Below, piece after piece: positions 1 to 10,300 of a stretch of DNA of 44,599 nt. Position numbers and translations under genes: made by a program. Origin of the DNA: Methylomonas sp. (GTDB taxonomy: Bacteria; Pseudomonadota; Gammaproteobacteria; Methylococcales; Methylomonadaceae). The stretch is taken from positions 1 to 44,599 of the forward strand of contig JALSLS010000354.1 of NCBI GenBank assembly GCA_026988195.1, written 5' to 3'. Every line of letters starts with the position of its first letter. The stretch's first letter is position 1. Under the pieces are notes generated by a model. It worked only from the letters and a program-made list of their open reading frames with translations, was not told the DNA's origin and did not search any database.

Positions 1-1
1 T

Positions 2-376
2 ACTTTACTGGATGCTGTCATTATCGGTTTATTTCAAGCAGTGGCTTTAATACCCGGTACTTCTCGCTCTGGTATTACCATAACGGCAGGATTAATGACA
101 GGGCTAAGGCGTGAACATGCAGCGCGCTTTTCTTTTTTGTTATCTATTCCAGTTATTGCCTTAGCAGGTATGGTAAAAGGCTTAGAGCTTTATCAATCAG
201 CCATTCCGGTACAGTGGGATATGATTTCAATTGGGGTTGTTTTATCAGCTGTTACGGCTTATTTATCAATCGGCTGGTTTTTAAAATTACTGGACAAAAT
301 TGGTATGATGCCTTTTGTTTATTACCGCTTAATACTCGGCATCTTCTTGTTCAGCGTATTTATCGGCCAGTTTTAA
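2..376 (+). CDS. uppP: Undecaprenyl-diphosphatase, C-terminal part (5' end outside the window)
   Basis: UppP (BacA) is an integral membrane enzyme that removes a phosphate from undecaprenyl diphosphate so that the lipid carrier for peptidoglycan and other envelope polymers can be reused. The visible 124 codons contain the family signature PGTSRSG near the start of the window (about nt 53-73), followed by hydrophobic segments and a short C-terminus ending FIGQF. The reading frame is open back to the window edge, so only the 5' part is missing. The last 86 nt lie inside the left copy of a 106-bp direct repeat. The natural 3' end of uppP evidently overlapped the convergent smrA-like gene, since the right-hand copy of the repeat still shows that overlap. 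Assignment is firm from the signature motif and membrane pattern. Confidence 0.95.
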   Translation, partial: TLLDAVIIGLFQAVALIPGTSRSGITITAGLMTGLRREHAARFSFLLSIPVIALAGMVKGLELYQSAIPVQWDMISIGVVLSAVTAYLSIGWFLKLLDKIGMMPFVYYRLILGIFLFSVFIGQF

Positions 377-396
377 AAGTACAAATACTGCCCCAG
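291..396. repeat. Left copy of the 106-bp direct repeat flanking the island
   Basis: This stretch matches 43376-43481 at 104 of 106 positions (differences at 319 and 332 of this copy). It contains the last 28 codons of uppP and, on the opposite strand, the last codons of the smrA-like gene. The match stops abruptly at both ends. The regulator gene starts only 22 nt after it. It is best read as the left attachment-like boundary of the roughly 43-kb inserted segment; the alternative is a homologous-recombination scar. The length and position were read directly from the sequence. Confidence 0.9.
329..396 (-). pseudogene. Left-over 3' fragment of the smrA-like gene
   Basis: Read on the minus strand, these bases encode the same C-terminal residues as the intact smrA-like gene at 43414-43980 (GAVFVLLKLADKYAEQEDAE followed by Y and a stop). 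The single base difference inside this stretch, at 332, is silent in this frame. The fragment has no start and is cut off where the direct repeat ends. It is a by-product of the repeat that frames the island and is not expected to be expressed. Confidence 0.8.
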
Positions 397-417
397 CTTC
401 CTACTTTAGGCTTCTAA

Positions 418-1404
418 ATGTACTTGAGTCAGCACCACTTATTATCATCCCAGAACCTGGATGAGTTACGAGATATTTTGGGAAGGCAATTTTCTCAGCA
501 TGAGCTCAATATTATGCGGAAAGGGCATGAAGTTGATGCATTTGTTAATGGTTGCGCCATTAATGATTTAGGCTTAACCTATGTATCTTATGGTAGTGAT
601 GTGTCGATAGAGGCACGTATTCATGAGGAGCAGTGTAGTGATGTTATATCATTAAATATTCTTACCTCAGGCACAGGGTGTCTTCAGAAAAATGGCCGTG
701 AATGGGGGCTTTCTTTAAAAAAAGGGGCTGTTTTTAGTATGCAACAACCTCTAGTTTTTAGTTCGAGTGGTTGTTCAGGAATAGTGTTGTCTCTTCCTAT
801 TGTAAGTGTGATGAGACATGCAAGAGCATTGCTAGGTGATCAAATTGATCAAATAGATTTTAAGTTTGACACGACAATTGACCTGACTACGCCATTAGGG
901 AAAATATTATATAACACTATTATCCGTACCACATTGGATATGAATGGTTCGCTTGGTGGTCTAGATAACTCTATCGCTATCACCAACCTAGAAAACTATC
1001 TGCTCTCTCAATTCATTGTGCTACAGCCTAACTCTTTCATGAGCCTTTCTCAGCAGACGATAGACCGTGAAATTATGCCTTGTCATATTAAACGTGCTCG
1101 TGAGTATATTCATGCCTATGCACATGAAAAAATTACGCTGTATGATCTAGCGACTTATGCAGGTTGCAGTTATCGTACATTACAAACGCTGTTTAATAAG
1201 GTATTTGGTATATCACCAATGACATATCTCAGTGCTATTAGGTTGGAAAGGGTTCATGAAGCATTGTTGGATGCTGATTACCAAGTTTTTACAGTATCTA
1301 ATATTGCTAAGAAATGGGGGTTTACCCATATGGGGAGACTGGCTGAATCGTACAAAAAACAATATGGTATTACCCCCTCTGAGAGCTTGCGGCAGGAAAA
1401 ATGA
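418..1404 (+). CDS. AraC-family transcriptional regulator
   Basis: A 328-residue protein with the layout of AraC regulators that carry an AraC-binding-like N-terminal domain. Residues about 1-200 form a beta-rich effector or dimerisation domain. Residues about 222-325 hold the two helix-turn-helix motifs, including a YDLATYAGCSYRTLQTLFNK-type first helix pair, then FGISPMTYL and the terminal YGITPSESL segment typical of the family. The gene starts 22 nt after the left direct repeat and is the first gene inside the island. The chosen ATG has only a weak ribosome site; a later in-frame ATG at nt 514 would cut into the N-terminal domain. As the only regulator in the island it is a reasonable candidate to control the genes downstream, but its ligand and targets cannot be read from the sequence. 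Confidence 0.9.
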   Translation: MYLSQHHLLSSQNLDELRDILGRQFSQHELNIMRKGHEVDAFVNGCAINDLGLTYVSYGSDVSIEARIHEEQCSDVISLNILTSGTGCLQKNGREWGLSLKKGAVFSMQQPLVFSSSGCSGIVLSLPIVSVMRHARALLGDQIDQIDFKFDTTIDLTTPLGKILYNTIIRTTLDMNGSLGGLDNSIAITNLENYLLSQFIVLQPNSFMSLSQQTIDREIMPCHIKRAREYIHAYAHEKITLYDLATYAGCSYRTLQTLFNKVFGISPMTYLSAIRLERVHEALLDADYQVFTVSNIAKKWGFTHMGRLAESYKKQYGITPSESLRQEK

Positions 1405-1615
1405 TGCTATAGAGGTTGTAGTCAAATGTCCTTGGATGTGCTGGCTTAGGAACGTGCATGAAATAAGTTCCCGATTTCAAACGAGTCTTTTACTCCACCT
1501 GAAGCCCCCCCACGTTATAATTACCTCTTTGAGACAGAAAAAACGCATAATACCCTCATAAAATGTAGCAGTTATCCAAATTGCGCAACCATTTACAGCT
1601 CCCTTTAGTTGTTGG

Positions 1616-1644
1616 TTGACACTGCAGCTTGTTTGTTTTGTAAT
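1616..1644 (+). promoter_or_regulatory. Candidate sigma-70 promoter upstream of the sapC-like gene
   Basis: TTGACA (1616-1621) is followed after exactly 17 nt by TGTAAT (1639-1644), one base from the consensus -10. Spacing and both hexamers are close to ideal. The start of transcription would fall near 1651, giving a leader of about 200 nt before the ATG at 1855. It is called from the sequence alone. Confidence 0.45.
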
Positions 1645-1710
1645 GGATTGCTGACAGACGGTTAAATAGTATTAAGTAAAATAGGCATATTTATTTCCAG
1701 CATTGTACGG

Positions 1711-1733
1711 CCTATAGCTGAAATAGCTATAGG
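1711..1733. promoter_or_regulatory. Perfect 9-bp inverted repeat, possible operator or leader hairpin
   Basis: CCTATAGCT and AGCTATAGG are perfect inverted repeats separated by GAAAT. The site lies 60-90 nt downstream of the predicted transcription start and about 120 nt before the sapC-like ATG. No T-run follows, so it is not a standard terminator. It could be a regulator site or an RNA stem in the leader; function is unproven. Confidence 0.35.
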
Positions 1734-1854
1734 AATAAGAATGATTTTTATTGTGATTATGAAAATCTATAAGGAAGGATATGCTTGCGTCTCAATTTGA
1801 ATCGATAATTGTGTTTTTATAACTTAAATAAAAAAAACTATAAAGGTAAAAAAA

Positions 1855-2607
1855 ATGGATAAACAACTCTTGATTTATGGAAATGTTGCTGCGGTGGATA
1901 GTGAAAAACATAGAAATATGTCAGTCAAACTTGATGGTACGTATGCATTTGCAAAAGATATTAATTCTTCTCCTCTATTAGTCACAGAGTTTATTGAAGC
2001 GACGAAAGATTTTGCAGTGGTCTTCTCGGGTGATGATGAAGTGATGCCATTGGTGCTTCTAGGGATTGATGATAACTCTTATGTTTCAGATGAAAGTAAA
2101 TGGACAGCGAGTTATACCCCTGCTTTTTTACGACGTTACCCCTTTGTTTTTGCAAGTAATGATGAGGGGAGTAATTTTACACTTTGCCTTGATGAGTCTT
2201 TTGTAGGATGTAATGAAGAAAATATTGGGGAACGATTGTTTGATTCAGAAGGCTCCCATACACAATATTTGAAAAATGTTTTAGAGTTCTTACAAACTTA
2301 TCAGGCTCATTATAAGGCGACTCAAGTATTTTGCAAAAAAATAGTAGAGCTGGATTTATTAGAGCCGATGGAAGCGAGTTATAAAATTCGTGAGCAAAAA
2401 ACAGGTAATGTGACGGGGTTTAAGGCAATTAGTCGTGAAAAAATAAAAGCCTTATCAGATGAACAGTTATTAGAGTTAGTGCGTTCTGATTATTTAGAAT
2501 TAATATATAAACATCTTAGCTCAATGGCTAACTTTTCAAAAATGATTGAAAATATTGCGGAAGCAATGCCAGAGGAAAAGGCAGAGAAAAAAGAACTTAA
2601 AAGTTAG
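1855..2607 (+). CDS. SapC-family protein
   Basis: A 250-residue soluble protein resembling the SapC family, named after a gene of the Campylobacter S-layer protein export locus; its biochemical role is not established. Features that fit are the N-terminal strand around LIYGNVAAV, the PLLVTEFIEATKDFAVVFS segment, the YTPAFLRRYPFVFAS motif and the acidic block LCLDESFVG, followed by a helical C-terminus ending in a Glu/Lys-rich tail. No signal peptide or membrane segment is seen, so it should be cytoplasmic. The ATG follows an AAGGT-type ribosome site. It sits ahead of the TolC-like gene, separated by a repeat element. A role in export or surface display of the giant protein would be consistent with the family name, but this is inference from context. 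Confidence 0.8.
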   Translation: MDKQLLIYGNVAAVDSEKHRNMSVKLDGTYAFAKDINSSPLLVTEFIEATKDFAVVFSGDDEVMPLVLLGIDDNSYVSDESKWTASYTPAFLRRYPFVFASNDEGSNFTLCLDESFVGCNEENIGERLFDSEGSHTQYLKNVLEFLQTYQAHYKATQVFCKKIVELDLLEPMEASYKIREQKTGNVTGFKAISREKIKALSDEQLLELVRSDYLELIYKHLSSMANFSKMIENIAEAMPEEKAEKKELKS

Positions 2608-2658
2608 ACTGTTAAAGTTTTAAGGTAACTTTTCAACTTGTGAGTAGACAATGATCAT

Positions 2659-2897
2659 GTAGGAGCGTCCGCCCTCGGCGCGATTAAAATAATGCTCTTT
2701 TCTCTAAAACTTTCAATTATCTTCGCACCGACTAGTGAATGCAGATATTAGCTCCTGCAATATTTGCATTCACTAAATCCATGTAGATTATGCACGTAGG
2801 TAGAGCAATGTACTAAGGCAGGAAGCCCGTAGGTAGAAAATGCAGGAGCTATTATCGAGGAGCAGCGAAACGGTGTGCCGAGGGCGGGCGTTCCTAC
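2659..2897. repeat. REP/MITE-like element bounded by 22-bp inverted repeats
   Basis: The ends GTAGGAGCGTCCGCCCTCGG (2659-2678, continuing to 2680) and its inverted counterpart at 2876-2897 match at 19 of 22 positions. Both are far richer in G and C than the surroundings. Between them lie a strong hairpin (2733-2775) and two copies of GTAGGTAGA. There is no coding capacity. The layout is that of a small non-autonomous mobile element or a paired REP sequence. Confidence 0.6.
2733..2775. repeat. 17-bp hairpin inside the REP-like element
   Basis: TAGTGAATGCAGATATT (2733-2749) pairs with AATATTTGCATTCACTA (2759-2775) with a single mismatch and a 9-nt loop. No T-run follows on either strand, so it is a structural part of the element more than a terminator, although it could attenuate transcription between the sapC-like and tolC-like genes. 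Confidence 0.55.
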
Positions 2898-2971
2898 AAA
2901 GCATTGCACTAAGGGTGCTGAATAGTTACGTTTTAACAAGGTTTTGTAAGATATTAATTTATGGGTTAGTT

Positions 2972-4333
2972 ATGATACGTAATATTTTTTTAATATGTTT
3001 GGTTTATTGTTTTATTTTTAGTAAAAACTTATATGCTGAAACTTTGCATGAGGTGTATGCATTGGCTCAGAAAAATGATGCAGAGTTTTTATCAAAAATT
3101 TATCAAGGTGATGCACAATCAGAAAACTACTATCAAATGTTAGCTTTATTTTTTCCGAAAGCTTCATTTCGTTTGGCAAGAACTAAAACTATTCAAAATA
3201 TTATTAGTGCTGATAACCAAGTATTTGCAAGCGGTGAAACGAGTTATCCAACGTTTGAATATGAATTAACGGTAAGGCAATCCATATACAACCAAGCGCA
3301 TTGGGAAAAACTTTGGCAGGCTGAAACTGAAGAGAAGAAGATTGCCGCAGAGTTACAAATCGTTAAGCAAGATTTAATTCTAAAAGTTATTGAGCGTTAT
3401 TTTAGTGTATTAAATATACGTGAAGAGTATAAAAGTCTATTGCAGGAAGCGATAGGCCTGAATGAGCAATATGAAACAATTAAGACTAAATTACAAAGTG
3501 GTTTAGAAAAGAAAATTGTACTTAAAAAGGCGCGAGCAGTTTATTTGGATGTGCTAACGCGGCAAGAAGAAGCACGGTATAAGTTTGAAGATGCTATTGC
3601 CGGGCTTCAGGAAATAACAGGTAGGGATATTCAAACCCTTAATGAACTTAGTACTCACTTCCCATTAGTTAACCCAGACCCTTTATCTGTGGAGGTATGG
3701 GTTACCAATGCTACCTTACATAACCCCGAAATAATAGGACAAAAAGAAGCCATGCATATTGCATCGCAAGAAATCGGTGTGCAAAAGGCTAAGCATTACC
3801 CCACGATAGACTTTGTTTTTAGTCATGGCAGAAGAAAGGCGGAAGGTACTTTGTTTGGTGGGGGGAGTGATATTGAAGATACAAAAATGATGTTTGAGCT
3901 TAATGTTCCCTTTTTAGAAGGGGGGGCTGTTATGTCAATGGTTAGACAAGCAGAAAGTCTGGAAAAAAAAGGTGAGTCTGAACTAATTCAAATCAAGCGA
4001 AAAGTTAAGCGTGAAGCGCGAAGCGCATTTAATGGTGTAAAAATATCTTTGTTAAGGATTAATTCCTTCAAAGAGTTGCAGGAAGCAAGTGAAGATGAAG
4101 TTAACTATCTTGGACAACTCTATAAAATGGGAATTATTTCCAGTCTTGAAACTATCGAGTCGAAAAGAACATTGGCTAAAGTAATAGCAGATTATAGTAA
4201 TTCTCGTTATGAATATGTGTTAAGCATGATGCGTTTAAAAAGAACAGTCGGGATATTGTCTGAGAAAGATTTAACAGATTTAACAGATTTTTTTCTGGGG
4301 CAAGGGACATTATTGTCATTACCTGAAAGTTAA
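2972..4333 (+). CDS. TolC-like outer-membrane efflux/secretion channel protein
   Basis: A 453-residue outer-membrane factor of the TolC/OEP family, whose trimers form the outer-membrane barrel and periplasmic tunnel for type I secretion and efflux. The start is placed at the ATG giving MIRNIFLICLVYC, a signal peptide ending near LYA-E; the upstream extension would run through a repeat. The two duplicated halves are visible: TLHEVYALAQKNDAEFL near the N-terminus, and NPEIIGQKEAMHIASQEIGV with KAKHYPTIDF in the second half, followed by an LEGGAV segment. Long Glu/Lys/Gln-rich helices separate the halves. It lies 65 nt before the giant gene, which suggests that it is the outer-membrane exit for that protein. 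The C-terminus lacks an obvious long extension. Confidence 0.9.
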   Translation: MIRNIFLICLVYCFIFSKNLYAETLHEVYALAQKNDAEFLSKIYQGDAQSENYYQMLALFFPKASFRLARTKTIQNIISADNQVFASGETSYPTFEYELTVRQSIYNQAHWEKLWQAETEEKKIAAELQIVKQDLILKVIERYFSVLNIREEYKSLLQEAIGLNEQYETIKTKLQSGLEKKIVLKKARAVYLDVLTRQEEARYKFEDAIAGLQEITGRDIQTLNELSTHFPLVNPDPLSVEVWVTNATLHNPEIIGQKEAMHIASQEIGVQKAKHYPTIDFVFSHGRRKAEGTLFGGGSDIEDTKMMFELNVPFLEGGAVMSMVRQAESLEKKGESELIQIKRKVKREARSAFNGVKISLLRINSFKELQEASEDEVNYLGQLYKMGIISSLETIESKRTLAKVIADYSNSRYEYVLSMMRLKRTVGILSEKDLTDLTDFFLGQGTLLSLPES

Positions 4334-4398
4334 GATCCTTTGGGTTTAAAAATATTTAATACCAGAACCTGACTAGAAAGACATTACGGAGAAATAAT

Positions 4399-7300
4399 AT
4401 GTCGTTTCCATTTACAAGCCAAAAACAAAAAATAATAAACGACAGAAATAAAGTCTCGTTGACTGAAAAGTTAACACAAACGATAGGCTGGCTACTGAAA
4501 GGAATGGAAAAAAAACAGTATAAACCCATAGAGCTAGGTGAACGATTTTTTGTTGAAACACTAGAGCCTAGGGTTTTACTAGCTGCTGACCCGCTATTAA
4601 TTAATTTAGCGGCAGGAAATTCAGATATATACCTAGATATTAATGCCTCAAAAATACGAGTAATAGAGACTCAAACATCTACTCTTATTATGGAAAAATT
4701 GCTGGTTAATACTAGTGAGGTTCGTATAAAAGGGACAGCAGCTGATGATGTCGTCAAAATTAGTGCGAGTATTTTAGGTGCAGCAAATAATTTAATTATT
4801 AGTTTTCAAGGGATGGAAGGGAATGATAGCGTATTTATTTCGGGTGACCTTAGTTTAAATGGTGCGGGTTTAACGCTGGATGCTGAATCGATTACAGTTA
4901 ACGACAGCGTTTCAATTAGTACCACTGGTAATGTGTCCTTTTTTGCTAATGAGACTGATCAAGACTTGACTGATCAAGACTCGTTTGCTTTGGCAACGAT
5001 TAATTTGTTGAATAATAGCTCGATTACCGCTAACAATGTTAGCTTAAAAACTAAGGTTGTAACTGGGGTAAATAAAGAGGGTGTTAATGTAGCTTGGAAT
5101 ACGGTAACAACACAATCTGAAGCGGCAATTAATATTGATGGAAGTATTACCGCAACAGGGCAGGTTGAGGTTGAATCTGTTGTTGATAATGTATTGAAAT
5201 TTAGTGCTAATACCAGTACAAATATGACGGTTGAGGTTACTTCGAAAGCAACTATTGATATTACTAGTACAAGCTCTATTCAAGCAGAAAAGTTAAGCCT
5301 TTCATCTTTAATTCAAGGGGAAAGCAACATTGTTGCAACGGATGGAACTGCGGTTACCGTCAATGCCGATAATAAAAGTAATACTATTGTTGCAACAGGG
5401 GCAACACTTACTGTTGATAATGCCTTAGGGGATGTTTCTGCTTTGTCGATAACAGCGACAGATAATTCAAAAATTACGGTTAGTAATACTGATGCAAATC
5501 TGCCCACGACATTAGGTCTGTTTAATGGTACCTCAAATATTGTTAACTTAAGTCGAGATACTCAGGCACATCTTGGACATTATGATCATCGCTCAAGCTC
5601 AGGTATTGTTGATATTAAAACGGGTGATGTTGTTATTGCCGACCATAGTGGCGATAGTAAAATATATCGCTATATAGATGTAGATAATTCGGCGTTAGAT
5701 ATAACAACTTTAAATTCTGAGGTTCCGAGTGTATGGGAGTTACTTAGTAATAGTTCTATTACGGTATTAAATAATGGAACAGTGACTGTTGCAGCAAATG
5801 ATGACGGAGGAGTAGACAGCCAACTACTGTCTGATTATTTAGGTGTTGTAACAAATACGGTTGATGCAAAAGTAGATGCTTTAGTGCTTGCCGTTACACT
5901 TTCGTCAGGTGGCTTAGCCGTTAACGCATCCAGTAAGGCTTCCTATCAGGCTAAAGGTAAGCAAGTTAAAAATACTGTATCAGGTAATGTGGCAGCGACG
6001 TTAGCTAACTCTGATATAACAGTGACTGCGGAGGGTGTTTTAGTTTCTAGTAATAATCAACGGATTATTAGTGCCGAGTCGAAAGGGATAGAGCATGAAT
6101 TTTCATTAGCGGACTTTTCTGGCTCGGGTATTACTGTTGATGTATCTTACGCGGTTAATCAGGTGAGTGGAGACAGTACGGCTAAAATTGATAATAGCTC
6201 GGTTACAGCCACGGGAGGAACGGTTAACGTTAAGGCTGAAAATAATACGCAAGTGAGTGCATACTCAATAAGTCATGCCTTAAGTAAAGCAATATTAGTT
6301 ACTTTACCCGCTGAAATAAGTGTGACAGCTTTGCATGCCAGCAATAGTCTTATTGGCGATGTAGTGGCAGCGGTAAGTGATAGCACGATAACAACAAATA
6401 CAAGTGGTGACTTTTCAGTTGTTGCTGATAATAATGCCCTGATTTCTGCTAAGCAGCAAAATATTAATGAATTAGAAAGTGCGATTTTTACGGATGCTGG
6501 AGCAACAGTCGGCGGCAGTAGCGTTTTTAATAGTATCGGCTATGAGCTGGTAGACCCTTATACTGAAACTTTATCCACTTTTTTAGGGGTTGATTTTGGG
6601 ACTAAGAAATCATTTTCAACACTGGCCAGCGTTGTTGATAGTGATTTAGATATTGCTGGAAATGTAACCATTGCAGCCAATGCAAATAGTAAAATTTTTG
6701 CCCAGTTTTCTAATCAGGTTAGCGCAAGCAGTGACCAACTTTTTTCGGCCACCTTAAGTGCAACAGGAATATTGGTTAGTAATAAAATCTACAGTCATGT
6801 TGATGCTAAATATACTGGATCAAAAACAATAGCTACATCAACAGTGGCTAACAATTTAAGAGTTGAAGCGGTCGATAAATCGCAAATTTCCGCTGCTATC
6901 GTGCTAGAAAATAGTTCCACAAGTTCATCAACAGGTGGGCTGACTGAAAGTTATAACCTAACTGATTCCAGTTCAGTCAGTGTTGCAGGGATGGTGGTAC
7001 TCAATAAAATTGAAAACAATGTTTCCAGCTTAATTGATAATGTGGATTTAGCAGCGGGGCGCGTGGATGTTAGAGCCTTATCTTCCGCTTTAATTAATGC
7101 CACCATTAATAGTAGCTCAAATTCTTCAGGGGGAAGTGCTTTTGGAAGTGGTACTTCCTTAGCAGTCAATGGAATTTTGGCTATTAACCAGATAAGTGGT
7201 AAGGCAACGGCTTACCTACAGAATAGTGAAATAGTCACAAATGACACGGCCAGTAATGAGGGGGCTGTTAGTGTTTATGCCAGAAATGCATTAAAAATAA

Positions 7301-10300
7301 ATGCAGAGACTAACAGTGCGACAACAACAGGTGATGGGACAACGAGTATTGTTATTGCATTAAATGTTGTTGGCTGGTCAGGTTCCGTTTTAAGTGTTTT
7401 GGGAGGGACTTTAGAAAACCTGATAGGCACAAACTGGTTAGGAACTTCTAAGTTAGCAGCAGAAGCAAAAATTATTAATACTGTGTTGACAGTTGCTGGC
7501 GCGTTAAATGTTGTTGCTGATAATAAGGCGCGTATTAATTCAACCATAAGTAATGTTGCAGAATCTGCAGCTTCTGCATTACATGGCGCAACAGGGCAAG
7601 CCAATTCGGGCGTATTGGTTGCTAATTTTATTAGTGGCGGTGCAAAAGCGTTTATTGATGGACAGCCTGCTGGGACATTAAATATTGAAGTAAAAGGCGA
7701 TGTGACTGTTAAAGCCATAGATGACAATATGGTTTATGCCAATACTAAAATAGTATCCGCTTCAACCACAAGTAATACCGGAGGCTTAGATGTTGCAACG
7801 GGTTTATTACGCTGGATTTCAGGTTACGATTATGAGGCATCAGACAGCGCAACAAGTTATGACGATACTTTAATTAGTCAAGGACAGTATGTTGATATTG
7901 TCAGTGGTTTTGATGGAAAAGGAACCGTTGGGGATCTATATCAATACATTGGTGATACGCAAACGATCAATTTACATGAAACAAATTTTACCGATGTTTT
8001 TAACTGGGAAAAAGTAATTGACCCTGTTATTAAAAGCGCTATAACAGCCGACTTTGATACCGATCAAAACGTGCAGGCAGGCACAGATAAAGCACTGGCA
8101 TTTGCAGATGTGGTTAAAGCAATCGATGGTAAATTGTATGAATATATGGGAGAAGCCGTCACTATTAATTTAAGCACGGCCAACTATAGTGACAAAAATT
8201 TATGGAAAGAAAAGCTACTCAGTAATATTCTTCCTGAAGGCTATAACGTTTCAGATTCTGACTCGGTAGCCGTTGGAGGGATTCTTGCCTATAACAAAGT
8301 CGAAGGTGGGGCAGAAGTTTATATTGATGGGATGGTTTTTACTGATGCTATAGATAAACAACCAACGAATATTAGTGTGACGGCGATAGAAACGGCGCAA
8401 GTGAATGCAAGCGCAGATAGTTCGGTGACATCTTCGGGGGGAAGTGCTTATGGCTCAGGTGAGTCTATAGCTATCAATGGTGTGATTGCTGTTAATCAGG
8501 TGTTGAGCGATGCGACAGCCAAAATCACCAATAGTACGGTTTATTCACTAGGGGATGTAAATGTAATCGCTAATAATCTGGCGAGTATTACAGCGGATAC
8601 TAGAGCCATGCTACATACAGGTGATACAGCAAAAGGCCTAGTGGTTGCATTAAACCTTGTGGGTATGGAAATATCCGATCTATTTACCACGGCTTTAGAT
8701 AATATTTTAGGTACAAGTTTAGGAGGAACACCCACTAAAGTGCATGCCTCTATTGATACTAGCAGGCTTGTTGTTGATGGAAGCCTTAATATTAAAGCCA
8801 GCAATAGGGCGAGTATTAATACTAAGACCGCAAATGAAGCAACGGCTGCTGCCTCTGCTTTGTTTAATGCCTCAAGTGAGGTTAGTGCTAATCTGATTGC
8901 CGTTAATTTTATTGATAGTGACTCTCAGGCTTATCTTAATGGTGAAATCCATGTGGTGAAGAAAGCCGTTAATGTGTTTAGTTATGATGATGCCAGTATT
9001 AATGTTCGGATTAAACTTGAAGCACTGGCGGGTACTAAAAATGATGGCGGTGTTGGAATAGCCAGAGAGTTATTGCAGACCTTACAAAATAATTATGCAT
9101 ATACCACCAGTTCAGGCAGTAAAGCGCTAGAAAAAGGTGATTTGGTTTATGTGGGTAGCAGTTTTACGGGGCGAGGTTCTGTTGATAGTGTCTATAAATA
9201 TGTAGGGACTGATAATATTACGTTAGACTTGTCGTCGGAAGATTTCTTGAATGAAGATAACTGGACTAAACCTGTGCAGTTAGCTGATTTAATACCTACA
9301 GGCTTAAATGTTACCCCACCCAGCTCAAAAGCTGAAGGTGTTGTGTATGCTTATAATGCTGTAAAAAGTGAAGCGAAAGCTTACTTGGACTCCGCTAGAT
9401 TAACAGCAGGTGATGTGCATATTTATAGCTCATCACGCGCTTTACTTGATGCTCAAATTAAAAGTAAAGTAAAGTCATCAGGCGGTGTCCGTGCACTTAA
9501 TCAGGCTTATGGCGCAAGTAAGGCCTATATCATAGCAAGTGATATTACGACATTAATAGAGTCAGGGGTTAGCAGTGGCAATGTCTCTGTTAATGCAGCA
9601 AATCAGCAAAAATTAACAGTCGATAGCTTTAGTGTGGTTTCAGCAGGAAACACTTTAATGCTAAATACCTTAGGCTGGGAGCCCTCGTTACTTAATCTTA
9701 TTACTGCACCACTGAGTGCAATCCTGGGGGTCGAGATACCAGGAACCGATGAAAACAGTGCGCTGGCACATATTAGCGATACTAAGCTGACTGTCGCGGG
9801 TGATTTGTCGGTTAGAGCTTTCTCTGATTCACGTTTAAATGCAACCATGAGTAATGCTTCGGTTGCGAATAAAACCTTATTGTATGATGCTAATTCTTCC
9901 ACCAATTCTGCATTGGCTGTTATTAACCTAGTTAAAGGCAAAGCAAGAGCCTTTGTTGATGGCGATTCAACAGTAGCTGCTGTAAAGCGTGGGCTTGTTG
10001 TACAAGGTGATGTCACTATTGAAGCTATAGATAGCAGTATGGTTTATGCTAATACTAAAGTCGTTTCAACTTCATCGACTTCAAATACGGGTGGCCTAAA
10101 TATATTGACGGATACCTTACGCACCTTATCTGGATATGATTATCAGGCATCAGACAGTGCGGTGAGCTATAGCGATACTTTAGTCAGCCAAGGTGAATAT
10201 GTAAAAATTGCCAGTGGTTTTGCAGGAAAAGGGACTGTTGGTGATATCTATCAGTACATTGGGGATGAAAATAGCATCAATCTGCATAGTCATAATTTCA

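Larger units (their letters stand above)
1405..1854. other. 450-bp intergenic region between the regulator and sapC-like genes
   Basis: No convincing coding sequence is seen here. The short open frames overlapping its left part run in from the regulator gene in another frame and resemble nothing. The region holds one good sigma-70-like promoter (1616-1644) and a perfect 9-bp palindrome (1711-1733), then an A/T-rich leader up to the sapC-like gene. It is the largest non-repetitive gap in the locus and probably the main promoter region for the downstream genes. Confidence 0.6.
2608..2971. other. 364-bp intergenic gap between the sapC-like and tolC-like genes
   Basis: This gap carries no gene that I can support. 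Most of it is taken up by a repeat-bounded element (2659-2897) with an internal hairpin. The remaining about 75 nt before the tolC-like start are A/T rich and show no clear promoter. An open frame extending the tolC-like gene upstream to 2840 runs through the repeat and is not a credible start. Confidence 0.6.

Noticed and set aside
1232..1561. 109-codon open frame overlapping the end of the regulator gene.
   Set aside because: It lies in another frame of the helix-turn-helix coding region, has no family resemblance and no ribosome site.
2840..2971. Upstream start for the tolC-like gene at 2840.
   Set aside because: The extension runs through the REP-like element and delays the signal peptide by 44 residues; the ATG at 2972 places a normal signal peptide at the N-terminus.
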